Shown: piece by piece, positions 21,745-31,461 of the stretch | Position numbering within the stretch: position 1 is the stretch's first letter | How the letters are laid out: each line of letters starts with the position of its first letter | The notes under the pieces: model-generated | Told to the model about the DNA's origin: nothing | Seen by the model: only the letters and a program-made list of their open reading frames with translations | The model's database searches: none | Position numbers and translations under genes: made by a program | Source of the DNA: Branchipolynoe longqiensis | Taxonomy: Eukaryota; Annelida; Polychaeta; Phyllodocida; Polynoidae | Assembly (NCBI GenBank): GCA_030323885.1 | Contig: CM059196.1 | Coordinates: 41,928,798 to 41,992,797 of the forward strand | Direction: 5' to 3' | DNA: 64,000 nucleotides

Positions 21745-21912
21745 GTTTGTTCGTTTTGTTTGCTGGGGTCTTGCATCCTGGCAACATCTAAGGTCATATC
21801 ATGATTATGTACCGATTTGTAGTCCTAGTAGTACGCACTAATATCGACTTAATAGTGCTGCCCAACTAGGTTTCCCAACCAGGCTGCGAAGACCATGAAC
21901 CGATTTCCATTT
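21745..21912 (-). mobile_element. SINE (family A), tail half
   Basis: Contains ggtcttgcatcctggcaaca and tcgacttaatagtgctgcc; it stops near cgatttcc. It is the second copy of the duplication block above. Confidence 0.75.
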
Positions 21913-21969
21913 TATGCACCCAGTCACAATTCGTTCTGTGACAAACTGACACACAACTAACATTATGTC

Positions 21970-22101
21970 ATGGTGCTGGCGCCCTTGTTTCCCACTGGGG
22001 TAGCACTATAAAGTCGACATGAGTGCACACTGTCACAAGTCGGTACCCGTCCTGATATGACCTTAGATGTTGCTAGGACGTAAAACAACAACAAACTGAC
22101 A
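21970..22101 (+). mobile_element. SINE (family A), tail half, opposite orientation
   Basis: Contains tcatggtgctggcgcc, agcactataaagtcgacat and gttgctaggacgtaaaac, then (CAA)n. Together with the preceding minus-strand copy it forms a head-to-head pair separated by about 55 bp. Confidence 0.75.
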
Positions 22102-22557
22102 AACCACTAATATCTTTCCATCGCCTTATGTTGTTCTGCCGTCTTTTGTTTGTCCCTCAGACGGGCGTAAAACATCATAACAGCCTCCCATGGCCGCCGG
22201 CCCTGTTGAGGACACACTAACCAAACACAGGTCTCCGGCCTCAACATCCATACAGTGCAAGGCCATGTATCCATACACTGTTCCCGTGTGGCCTGTTCCC
22301 TTGTTCTGCATTCGCTTGTGAACTTATGAGGTGCCACACAGAAAATGACCATGTTCATTCTCCATGTTCCTGGTTAGTATGTCACATGTGCCGGGCACAA
22401 GGCCATGCGTCCCTGGGTCCAATCAATGGGAATGGCCACTAAGCAAAACACAGGTTCCTTGTCTGTGTGGCACGTCACAAGGTCACAAGCGAACACGGAA
22501 CAAGGGAACACGGAACAAGGGAATAGTCTATGGATACACGGTCCAATATTCACTTAA

Positions 22558-23300
22558 GGCCCTGTCACATTATGGCGTATGGCGGGAGTGTATTGAAAAC
22601 CTACATAAGTCCTGTGCGTGCCGGCCTATCATGACCTTTGGTGACCTCTTGGGTGGTTTTGAGCATATGTGGAACCTATGAGGAGCATACGAGGAGCGTA
22701 TGAGGAGCATATGGGAGCGTACTGTGACATTTTTTGATGGTTTTGATTGGCATGTGGAGCGTATGAGGAGCATATGAGGAGCGTATGATTATTTTAGGAG
22801 CGTATATACCGAGACCATAGGTCGGGCATGCGCCGCCATACGCTACTCATATGCTTTGCATACGCTACGAATACGCTCCCAATACCAACTCGTAGGTTCT
22901 GCGTACGCTGCATTCGCCCGAGATATGCTAGAGATACGCCCGTGATGCAAGTTGAGCATATGAGTAGCATATGCCGGCGTACCCCTAGCATATGCCGGCG
23001 TACCCCCAGCGTACGAGGAGCGTATGCCAGCGTATGAGTAGCGTATGAACCATATGCCCCCGTAGGTCGAGATTTTTTTAGCATGCACAACAAAATTTGG
23101 ACGGACGGACGGGAGAAAAAAGCGTATGGCGGCGTCCAGCGGCATAGGCTGGCATAAGCCGGCACATGACTGCGTATGCGGAGCGTATGCATAGCGTATG
23201 TGTAGCATATGGCGGCATATGACAGTGTATGCCGACATATATGATGTAATGCGCCTACGCCGCCGTACGCTCCCCCAAAAAACCCTAATGTGACAGCCCC
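22558..23300. mobile_element. Foldback MITE, GGCCCTGTCACA termini, GCGTATG interior, TTAA duplication
   Basis: The left end ggccctgtcacattatggcg and the right end ctaatgtgacagcccc are inverted and flanked by TTAA on both sides (22554-22557 and 23301-23304). The interior is nearly all permutations of gagcgtatgag / catacgctc. The element at 63053-63782 shares both termini and words. The TTAA duplication is typical of piggyBac and Kolobok families; no transposase is present. Confidence 0.8.
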
Positions 23301-23819
23301 TTAAGTAAAGGTGATTGATGGGATTATGTACATTACTAAGTGAACTTCAATTTGCAATAGCTGGTTCACATGGGGGGGGGGTGCATTTTAACGAGGGGAC
23401 TGTTTTAAAATTGTGGATTTCAAAAGGATGCGTTTGATTTATACCGGCGGGAGATTTGCATGCTAAGTGATGGTATTAGTAGCCGCGACTGATTTGGCAA
23501 GTGATAAATGTGCTGTGCTATTATTAGTCACAAGCGATTTGGCAGGCCCTAAAAGTTTTTTTCAGGATGTCAACTGTAGGCCTACATCACAATCACAGGC
23601 GGTAACCCATCTAAATAATACTAATGTTCAACGTTGCTTATCAGGTTTGATCAGATAACAATCGGTGTTTCCAATGGAATATTGTTATACTATGGGCCAT
23701 ATTATAATTAACTTTTGTTTATATATACACAAATATTTGTGTTTATTTTTATATATAACATGAAGTGTGCCTTGTTTATAGTTTCATAATGCATTGTAGA
23801 ACACACAAGCACATATATA

Positions 23820-24013
23820 CAGTCAAGCCTCTCTAAGCGACCATTTCCACAGATCGACCACTCCGCTATATCTATCACTTTATTTCGATCCCAACCAATC
23901 GCCCATGCAATACCATTCTAATAATTTTTGTTAAACTCCCTGAGCTGACCACCTCCCTAAATGGACCATTTATAGTTGGTCCCATGGACGGTAGATTCAG
24001 AGGTTTTACAATA
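23820..24013. mobile_element. pogo-like MITE, diverged copy
   Basis: Left caagcctctctaagcgacc, right gattcagaggttttac; the interior matches the copy at 11161 (atcgaccactccgctat, tttatttcgatccc). Ends are more decayed than in the other copies. Confidence 0.7.
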
Positions 24014-24150
24014 TATATGTAAGTGGCAAATATTCTAATACTATAATAGCAGTATTTAGAGGGTGTGGAAGCAGTTTGGCTGTGCTGATTTGTTTGGTGG
24101 CGAGGTTACTATGGCGATATAGTCTATAAATATCTGTTACCTTCTTGCAG

Positions 24151-24272
24151 GGACTGCTTATGGCTTCGTCGATTGTTTTCCGGGCTACAACGTGAACGGA
24201 GGCTCACTCCAACATAACGTTAACAACATCAAGGACTGTCAGGTTAAATGTCGACATGACCCTACTTGCCTG
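24151..24272 (+). CDS. PAN-domain gene, exon 5: first half of PAN/Apple domain 2
   Basis: Acceptor ccttcttgcag, donor TTGCCTG|GTAAGG; in phase 1, out phase 0. It encodes TAYGFVDCFPGYNVNGGSL, then IKDCQVKCRHDPTCL, a PAN N-terminal half with four Cys. Its donor sequence is the first unit of a 36-bp tandem array that fills the start of the intron. Confidence 0.85.
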
Positions 24273-24750
24273 GTAAGGAATCTCGCATGATCTGTTTGGG
24301 TTTCTACTGTAAGGAATGTCATGTGACCTGTCTGGGTTCCGATTGTAAGGAATGTCACATGAACTGTTTGGGTTATTACTGTAAGGAATGTCATGTGACC
24401 TGTCCGGGTTCCGATTGTAAGAAATGTCACATGAACAGTTTGGGTTGTTACTGTAAGGAATGTCACGTGACCTGTCAGGGTTTCGATTGTAAGGAATGTC
24501 ACATGAACAGGTCACATGACATTCCTTACAGTAGTAAGGAATGTCATGTGACCTGTCTGGGTTCCGATTGTAAGGAATGTCACATGAACTGTTTCGGTTA
24601 TTACTGTAAGGAATGTCACATGACCTGTTTGAGCTCCCAATGTAAGGAATGTCACGTGATATGTTCGGCTTCTCATTGTAAGGAATTTCATGTAGTCTGT
24701 TCAGGTTCCCACTGTAATGAATGTCACGTGATCTGTTATTTGCACACTTC
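24273..24750 (+). repeat. 36-bp tandem array repeating the splice donor, about 13 copies
   Basis: Units begin at 24273, 24309, 24345, 24381, 24417, 24453, 24489, 24534, 24570, 24606, 24642, 24678 and 24714. Each begins GTAAGGAAT or a one-base variant, then gtcacatgacctgt and gggttccgatt. The first unit is the true 5' splice site of exon 5. Two unit types (gggttattact and gggttccgatt) partly alternate. A small inverted piece (ggtcacatgacattccttac) interrupts at 24511-24530. The unit is a multiple of three, which creates a Cys-rich open frame, but not in the exon's frame. Confidence 0.9.
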
Positions 24751-24927
24751 TCTACTAGTGGTCTGTAATACTATTTCTAGTTTGTATTTATTTCCTGTAG
24801 GGTGATTATCCATATACTTATACCCCAGTATCAATGTTTGATTGCTACCTTAATTCTGAAATCAAAAGAAAATCTGAATTCCAAAATAGAACTGGCCCCA
24901 TCGATTTCGGATAAGCGATCGTGGACC

Positions 24928-25257
24928 TGTTGTTGTTGGTTGTTGTTTGACGTCCTAGCAACATCTAAGGTCATATCAGGACGGGTACCAACTTGTGACA
25001 GTGTGCACTGATGGAAATTGTATAGTGCTGCTCCACTGGGAAAAGAGGCTGCCAGCACCATGACCTGACATCCCAATCAGTGACATTATCCTGACACATA
25101 TCTAACCAGTCCTTGCCCTATCCTATTTATGCCGAGCGCCATGCTAGGAAGCGACAAGTATCAATTTTAAACTCGTTGGTTTGACTCGACCAGGAACCAA
25201 ACTCCCTACCTTCTGCACCCGATGCCCGCGCTCTACCGATTAGGCCACCGCGCCCGG
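24928..25257 (-). mobile_element. tRNA-derived SINE (family A, second head type)
   Basis: Full-length copy on the minus strand. Its head is ggcctaatcggtagagcg, unlike the gatggccgaatgag type, joined to the same body and tail. Confidence 0.85.
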
Positions 25258-25359
25258 TTGGTGGAGCTGTAGAAATTATGGTTAGTGTTGATCCTGAAAC
25301 CAGTCCTCAGTTGACATCATGGCTCATGGCACTGTGTGTGTGCATTTACTGTTTTTCAG

Positions 25360-25468
25360 GGCATAGACTTTGACAGCGCCTGGAACACTTGTTGGTTCCA
25401 CGGGGGCGAGGTGTGTGAGTTACTGAATCCGCACAAGACAAGTCACCATTGCTGCAAACAAGACTGTG
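25360..25468 (+). CDS. PAN-domain gene, exon 6: second half of PAN/Apple domain 2
   Basis: Acceptor tactgtttttcag, donor GACTGTG|GTAGGT; in phase 0, out phase 1. It encodes GIDFDSAWNTCWFHGGEVC, then HKTSHHCCKQDCG. 'GIDFD..W..C' is the typical PAN second-half start. It has extra Cys residues compared with domain 1. Confidence 0.85.
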
Positions 25469-25497
25469 GTAGGTGACAAGGTGGCAGAGTCTAAGGA

Positions 25498-25838
25498 AAA
25501 CATCAAACTGTCAAAACCAAACCACTTGCCTAGATTTGCTACTACATATCCAACTTAAATACTGCTGCACTTATTAAGCACTTGTTGCTGCATATAAGGG
25601 AATATTAAGTCAATTTAATAGACCCTCTTACTGCTGAAAGCCTATGGTGTTCAGCATTTTGACGTGCTTGCCAAACTTAATTGTTGTATGTTATCACTTC
25701 CTGTATCTCCACAGTTAACGAGTTTTAATTAAAGTTGCTTCAAACTGAATTACACTAGATTGTAACGATCAATTTGATGTATTTATCTTTAAATAAAATA
25801 TAGCAAAAGATCAAAAGGATCAGACTATACAACTTTAG
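25498..25838. mobile_element. MITE-like repeat, GCATAGTC-type termini
   Basis: Shares its order of phrases with 54284-54640: caaaaccaaaccacttgcc, cttattaagcacttgttgctg, agtcaatttaatagaccc, ggatcagactatacaacttta. The right end is the inverted complement of the ttaaagctgcatagtcc left end of the other copies. The left end here is decayed. Confidence 0.65.
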
Positions 25839-25870
25839 CCAACCGCCGATTTGGATTCTGCCGCTCTAAT

Positions 25871-26054
25871 ACAGTAAAACCTATCTAAATCGACCGACCA
25901 TGGGATCGACTATAAGTGGTCTATTTAGGAAGGTGGTCGGTTTAGAGAGTTAGAATATCCTTACAATGGTATTGCTGGGACCCAAATAAAGAGATCGATA
26001 TAGGGGAGGGGGTCCATCTGTGGAGGTTGTCAGTTAGAGAGGTTTTACTGTAGT
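25871..26054. mobile_element. pogo-like MITE
   Basis: Bounded by acagtaaaacctatctaaat and gttagagaggttttactgt with TA flanks; the interior atcgaccgaccatggg is the reverse of the copy at 11161. Confidence 0.8.
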
Positions 26055-26134
26055 AGTGATACGGGTATTCCGAGTTCAGCTGTATCCCCCCGCAGGACTG
26101 CAGCTGCGACCCGGCGTGCTAGGTGCCATGCTAT

Positions 26135-26600
26135 TGGTACCATGCCCTACTCTCCTATTCAGTCACATCATTGCATCTTTATAGTGCTACCTCATTAAAA
26201 GATACCATGCCATCGGTACACTGATCCACTATAACATTCACACTTAGCACCAGGTATTTATGGTGCTGCATCAAAAAAGATGCAAGGTCATTGGTACCAT
26301 GCCCCACGATCCCATTCAGTCGCGTTATTGCGGCATCATAGTGCTGCCTCATTAAATGCCCTTGGAAGAATGGTCCGCCATCCCATTCAGTCAATTGATT
26401 GTATGTGTATAGTGCTGTTTCATTAAATATACTAGGTCATTGATACGCTATCCCATTCAGTCAAATCATTGCGTTCTTATAGTGCTGCCTCAATAAAGAT
26501 ACAAGGTAATTGGTACCATGACCCACTAACCTATTGAGTCACAACATTAAGTTTTCATTGTGCTGCCACATTAAAGATACCATCTATTTGATGCGATGAT
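26135..26600. repeat. Satellite of about 76 bp apparently born from a SINE segment
   Basis: About six units at 70-82 bp spacing. Each carries ttatagtgctgcc-(t)cattaaa and a ccatgccc-cccattcagtcacatcattg-like phrase. Both phrases occur in the family A SINE body (ttatagtgctgccccactgg and cccactcagtcacattatcc), in the same order, so the array looks like a tandemly amplified SINE segment. Confidence 0.65.
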
Positions 26601-26611
26601 AAGTCACAGCA

Positions 26612-26925
26612 TCATGTTATTTCTTGAAGATTTATACTGCCTATCATGGATAAGTCTGAACAGACTTGTTTTCACCATTAGACAGTTTGTTGATAGAAAG
26701 CCCGAGCCTACACTTTTACCGACCCAAGGGATTTTTAACCTCCCACACCACATAGACATGGTATGAAAGCAACTGGCCTTTGATGACGCTGTAAGTTATA
26801 CACAGCGGTGGAAATCCAAATTGGCAGAGGTTTGGGGGGCACCGGGAATCGAACCACTGACCTTCAGATTAGGAGTCTGACCTAGAAAAAAGTCAGACAC
26901 TCTAACCACTCCGCCACAGAGACAT
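26612..26925 (-). mobile_element. tRNA-derived SINE (family B)
   Basis: Minus-strand copy of the element at 20690: cgctctgtgg-type head with ggcggagtggttagagtg, ggttcgattccc B-box, body with ggatttccaccgctgtgtat and caaactgtctaatggtg. Low divergence between the two copies. Confidence 0.75.
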
Positions 26926-27083
26926 GTACTGACATCTACTGACATCTTACTGACATCTCCTGCTTGCTCTATCCTAGTAATCTCCACTGTCATTCTATGT
27001 GCTGGCAAGTGAGAATAGCTTAAGTGGGAATATCCTATGTGTGACTAGCTTACGCCTGAATATTGCTGTTCTGCTCTGTTCAG

Positions 27084-27226
27084 ACGTACCGGGAAGGAAG
27101 CCGGGGATCCCGTATGGATTCAGTCAGGCGAGCGTCGGGTACCAGCAGAAGGGTGGTGTTCACCTGACGGCCAAGTACACGAGGAGTGAGTGCCTGGATA
27201 CGTGCCTGCAGAGCGTAGAATGCTGG
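27084..27226 (+). CDS. PAN-domain gene, exon 7: first half of PAN/Apple domain 3
   Basis: Acceptor gctctgttcag, donor TGCTGG|GTGAGT; in phase 1, out phase 0. It encodes GIPYGFSQASVGYQQKGGV, then TRSECLDTCLQSVECW. The domain 3 N-half has fewer Cys than domains 1 and 2. Its last 34 nt and the donor are duplicated in tandem in the following intron. Confidence 0.85.
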
Positions 27227-27385
27227 GTGAGTATTTGGTGTGCTTTGATGTTAGATCTTGATGTGGACCTGGATACGTGCCTGCAGAGCGTAGAATGCTG
27301 GGTGAGTATTTGGTGGGCTTAGATGTTAGTCTTGATGTGGACCTGAATACGTGCCTGGATAGTGTAGAATGCCGGGTTCATTTTG
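27191..27385 (+). repeat. Tandem duplication of exon 7 end plus splice donor (75-bp unit)
   Basis: Exon end and donor (tgcctggatacgtgcctgca ... tgctgg|gtgagtatttggtg) recur with the exon/intron junction at 27301/27302, identical over the exon part and donor. A third, decayed copy at about 27375 has cctggatagtgtag and ccgggttc in place of the donor. The spacers between copies (gatgttag-cttgatgtggacc) are also repeated. Confidence 0.9.
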
Positions 27386-27388
27386 AAT

Positions 27389-27716
27389 GGTTGGTTGTTG
27401 GAGTTTTACATCTCAGCAACATCTAAGGTCATCTTAAGTTGGCCACCGACTTGTGTCAGTGCGCACTCATGGTGACTTTATATTGCTGCCCCAATGGGAG
27501 ATCAGGCAACTAGCACCATGATCTCATATCCCACTTAGTCACATTATTCTGACACTGAGCCAACCAGTCCTTGCCCTATCCTAATAATGCTGAGTGCCTG
27601 GCTAGGAAGCGACAAGTATAATCTTTTAAGTTATTGGTTTGACTCGACCGGGGTTTGAATCCCATGATTTACCAAAATGGGAAATGGACGCTCAACTCAT
27701 TCGGCTATCCCCTCTG
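27389..27716 (-). mobile_element. tRNA-derived SINE (family A), full length
   Basis: Minus strand, head gatagccgaatgag-type with the B-box-like gggattcaaacc, conserved body and tail ending in ccaaccaacc. Confidence 0.8.
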
Positions 27717-27887
27717 GTGGTTCAACTTTGAAATTACTACACATAATTATGCAGCATTCAACTTTTGAACATGAACCCTCCATCTGGTGATCTATTTACC
27801 TGCCAGCATTCAACTTTTAAACCCGAGTCCTCAATGTTCTGATCTAATAGTAATACCCCCTCCCTCCCCCTCCACCTTTGCCTGCAG

Positions 27888-28016
27888 GCTGTCGACTACA
27901 AGATTGACAACGGCACCTGCTGGCACATCAAGGCGGCCTGCACCGCGCTACTTCCGGTGTCCAGCGTCACCAACTACCGGAAGAAGGGGGCTGGATGCGG
28001 CGGGAGCAACTACTAG
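27888..28016 (+). CDS. PAN-domain gene, exon 8: second half of PAN/Apple domain 3 and stop
   Basis: Acceptor tttgcctgcag, phase 0, stop TAG at 28014-28016. It encodes AVDYKIDNGTCWHIKAAC, then SVTNYRKKGAGCGGSNY. The three Cys fit a PAN C-half. No transmembrane segment or GPI signal follows, so a secreted product is likely. I saw no clear AATAAA shortly downstream. Confidence 0.85.
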   Translation, partial: AVDYKIDNGTCWHIKAACTALLPVSSVTNYRKKGAGCGGSNY

Positions 28017-28149
28017 CCTCGCTTTGGTATTGAGTCAGCGGGACCATCTCCTTATGGAGCATTGTGATGCCATATTGCTATATGTAGAAAGTTATGATTC
28101 CCCATACATTTTCTTTTGTTATTATTATTATTTTATTAGTATTGCCTAG

Positions 28150-28290
28150 TCCAATTAAGGATCAAATTTCAAAATCAAGGCAATTATTTAGATTTGGTTC
28201 TACATATCTAATTTAAATACTGATACACTTATAAAGAATTTGTGAACACATAGACGGGAGCACTGTGTCAATTTAATAGACCTTGGTCTT
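28150..28290. mobile_element. Fragment of the GCATAGTC-type MITE
   Basis: Contains caattatttagatttgg, taatttaaatactgatacac, tataaagaatttgtgaaca and gtcaatttaatagacc, in the same order as 54300-54430. Ends are missing. Confidence 0.55.
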
Positions 28291-28311
28291 CCTCATTCCA
28301 CTGCTACTCGT

Positions 28312-28581
28312 CCCCTGGTCGAGGCAAACCAATGACTTAAAAATTGATACTTGTCGCTTCCTAGCCTGGCGCTCGGCATTATTACGAAAGGACAAGGACT
28401 GGTTGGCTCAGTGTCAGGATAATGTGATTGAGTGGGATATCAGGTCATGGTGCTAGTGGCCTAGTCTTCCAGTGGGGCAGCACTACAAAGTCACCATGAG
28501 TGTGCACACAAGTCAGTACCCATCCTGATATTACCTTAGATGTTGCTAGGAGGTAAAACAACAACAAACAAACAAACAAGC
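28312..28581 (+). mobile_element. SINE (family A), partial head
   Basis: Starts at ctggtcgaggcaaaccaatg, so the tRNA-like part is mostly lost. Full body; tail ggaggtaaaacaacaacaaa then (CAAA)n. Confidence 0.8.
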
Positions 28582-29066
28582 TTCTCGCCCTATCCTACTA
28601 ATGTCAAATGCTAGGTAGTGGTAAGGATACATTTTCAAGTCATTGGTGTGAGTCAGCTATGGGTTTATATCCATGTTCTGCCGCCTAGCAAGTGGAGATT
28701 GGATTCCTTCAAGTATCCCGTCTGGTTATTGTTATGTATGTACCAAGGCATGATACTTCATGTGTTTGAACCATATTTGACGACTATTCATATAATACTA
28801 CTATTATGAACATTTGGTAATATGCACTTACATTAACTGTGATGAAAGTCACCGTTTCATGTGCAAGTGCCCACCATGCTAGTTTAAGATACTTTTGATT
28901 GGAAAAGGAGATAATATATGTAAAGTCCTACATCAAAACCAGAGACTGCCGAATAAACCAATCTGGACTGTAAACAACTCTTAACTCATACATTAGATTT
29001 TGTTGCTCATTTTATTCATGTATCTTCGAAACGATATTGTTCTTTTATTGTTTGTGAAAGGAAGAT

Positions 29067-29213
29067 GTTATGTATGTACCAAGGCATGGCGGGCCGGGAA
29101 CCAGCCAGTCGGGACCAGCATCACCGGCGCCCAGCGTAGACTAGCGGGTACTGGAATAAAGCAATGAGTAACTAGACGTCAACATGTGCAGTCGTTCCTG
29201 AGTTTTAGCTTGA
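29067..29213 (+). mobile_element. Possible small solo LTR
   Basis: The stretch begins TGTTATGTATGTACC, ends CTTGACA and carries ggaataaagc near the middle, as an LTR with polyadenylation signal would. The start phrase also occurs at 28730. I see no matching target-site duplication, so this is tentative. Confidence 0.25.
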
Positions 29214-29502
29214 CAGTTATAGCATATATAGTGCGGAGCTTCACGCTTACAACGATTTGAAAGCAAGAAACCACTGTGTGGCAGTATTTTCCCTTAACAA
29301 TGTATACCTAGTTTATGCCAATCTCTTTGAGAAATACACTAAATCTACCACACCCCGTCAACTTCTATTTTCTCCATACTCAAAAACCGTTATCGCAAAC
29401 AGAGTTGCTACATCCCACGCTGAAGCCAAATGTCAGCATCAAAGTAACCCAATACTCATTATTTGTGGAGTAATGAAGAAAGGCAAGGGTGGGCCAAAGG
29501 TG

Positions 29503-29611
29503 AAGCAGCACTATAAAGTCGCCATGAATGTGGGTTATCACAGAGTCGGTGCTTGTCATGCTATATGATCCTCCTCATATTTTGCTGGGGTGTAAGACCA
29601 CCAATCGATTA
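29503..29611 (+). mobile_element. Degenerate SINE (family A) tail
   Basis: Contains agcactataaagtcgccatga, then cacagagtcggtgc and the degraded tail gctggggtgtaagaccacc. Confidence 0.55.
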
Positions 29612-29623
29612 ACTAACCTTATG

Positions 29624-29879
29624 CCCGGTACACACCTAGCGTATACGATCGTTTTCCCGCACCCACCTAGCGTATACGACCTAAAACTGCCCCAAAATCG
29701 TGAGGTGTGCACTCCCCTAGCACACCTACCGATTGCGATTCCCGATGTTTAGGGCTAAAACGGTGTGCGCTAGGATTACGATTGCGATTCCCGATTCGAA
29801 AAATGAATCGGCCCGATTTCAGTTTTAAGCGGATCGGGAGTTTTAGTGCGCAAATCCTATACGCTATGTGTGTACCTGG
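29624..29879. mobile_element. Foldback MITE, CCGGTACACACCTAGC termini, GCGATTCCCGAT interior
   Basis: Left ccggtacacacctagcgtat and right acgctatgtgtgtacctgg are inverted. The interior repeats cgattgcgattcccgat and its relatives. About 256 bp. It resembles the word-like interiors of the TGTCACA group. Confidence 0.65.
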
Positions 29880-30600
29880 TATAATTCAGCCAGTCAATTC
29901 CATGAATAGAAGGTGGGGACTTGTGATTGGCTCTCTGGGAATGTGGGAGTTGATTGGTTGTTGCTCAGGAAGCAAAGCCCTTGTTGAAATGCAGATGAAG
30001 CTACACAGAAAGCTTTTTTTTAAATATTTTATTTTGAAGTGCTTAAATGTGTGTTTCTTTTATTCATTGCCTGAAGTTAATGGGATATAAAGAAATGGAT
30101 TAAGTGGCGCTTCACCAATCTGGCGATATCCCACACATAGCGATCTGATGATGCAGCTTGGGTTTGGCGCCTCTGGACTGATGTTCTACTGAAGTTACAG
30201 TGTTTTTTTAATTGCTACATAGATAAATACACAAAGACATTTAAAATAGTTGTTTAAAGACGGACCGCATTAAGCGATTTCAACACGATAATGCGACTGG
30301 GTTTAGAAAGAGCATAAGAGAGGAGGGAAGCAACGGTCGACAACGGGGTTGGTGATTTTGATGCACACATTCCCGCTAATCTGCGGACGCGGTGGCGCCA
30401 TCTGACGAGAAGTGGCGGAAATAAGATGGGAGCAGGAGTACGACTATTAACAATAACAGTGCTGGAAGATGGACGTTGGAGTTTTAAAATAGTGAGATGC
30501 AGACGTTTAGAGCTGAAACTTTCCTTCGATTCTTAATTTATCTGGTCATCCAAAAAACAGAACAAAGAAAAAGAAGAAAAGGCAATAGAAAGGAAAAAAA
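29880..30600. other. Intergenic, nothing recognised
   Basis: Short open frames are present but without splice signals or recognisable motifs. Confidence 0.4.
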
Positions 30601-30609
30601 ACAATAGGT

Positions 30610-30858
30610 GTGTTCTAGTTGTACATCGTCCCTGAGACACTGTAAGTTCTTGAGAACTTTGCTCAGCACTGAGTGACTTATCACTGTCTGTGGGAAAGTG
30701 CACATAAAAGACCCCTTGCTGCTTATCGGAAAGTGTATCGTATGTGGCGGCAGCGGGTTTCCTACAAAGAAATATGTCAGAATGACCATATATTTAATGT
30801 CCAATAGCCGATAATAAAAATCAATGTGCTCTAGAGCCGTTGTTAAATGAAACAAGCT
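30610..30858 (+). mobile_element. Molluscan-type SINE (family M)
   Basis: Contains gtgggaaagtgcacataaaa, gcttatcggaaagtgt, gcggcagcgggtttcct, caatagccgataataaaaat and gttgttaaatgaaacaagc. Second copy of the 12612 element. Confidence 0.7.
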
Positions 30859-31120
30859 TTTAAGTGATGTAGCAATGAGTACATGAGCTGCAAGCAGGAA
30901 GTGTCTATTTTTATCACAGAAATGTCAGCTGGCTTTAGCGGTGTTTTTCCCCATTGCCATTCCGGAGCTGGGTTTTCAGGAAATGAACTTGAGCGGTAGT
31001 GCTTTCTAAATTCTAGGTTACGACACATAAGTGCAGCCATGCATGGTGAGTTCCGCCGTTTAACATACATATACACAAGCACACAGACACATACACACAT
31101 GCATACACAAACCCCACAGG

Positions 31121-31461
31121 GTGGTTGTTGGAATTTTACGTCCTGGCAACATCTAAGGTCATATGAGGATGGGTACCGACTTGTGACCGTGTGCACTCAT
31201 GGTGACTTAATAGTGCTGCCCCACTGGAAAATCAGGCCATGGTCAGCATGACCCGATATGCCACTCAGTCACATTATCCTGACACTGAGCTATCCAGTCC
31301 TTCCTCTACCCTAATAATGCCGAGCACCAGGCTAGAAAGCGACAAGTATCACTTTTGAAGTCATTCGTTTGACTCGACCAGGGTTCAAACCCATGGCTTC
31401 GAATCCCAGGATCTACCAAACCGGGAGACGGACGCTCATCTCATTCGGCCATCGCGTCTGG
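31121..31461 (-). mobile_element. tRNA-derived SINE (family A), full length
   Basis: Minus strand; head gatggccgaatgagatgagc with duplicated B-box-like phrase (gggattcgaagcc and gggtttgaacc), body and tail complete. Confidence 0.85.

Larger units (their letters stand above)
21255..21912 (-). repeat. Diverged tandem duplication of a SINE with its flank
   Basis: The flank near 21260-21370 (tatgaaggtag, gaaataccgaaccag, ggggaaatgag, atttccgcggtttg) recurs near 21650-21745 (tatgaaggtgc, aaaatactgaaccag, gtgaaaatgag, attttcgcagtttg). Both are followed by a minus-strand family A SINE (21371-21637 and 21745-21912), so the whole block was duplicated. Confidence 0.75.

Noticed and set aside
22794..23238. 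Minus-strand frames of about 130 residues rich in Ala/Tyr/Arg/His
   Set aside because: They are translations of the GCGTATG words of a foldback element.
24266..24805. A 179-residue Cys-rich open frame over the 36-bp array
   Set aside because: The unit length is a multiple of three, so any open unit stays open. The frame differs from that of exon 5, which meets a stop within six codons of the donor.
29257..29568. A 103-residue frame as a gene
   Set aside because: It runs into a SINE tail and has no splice signals or family resemblance.
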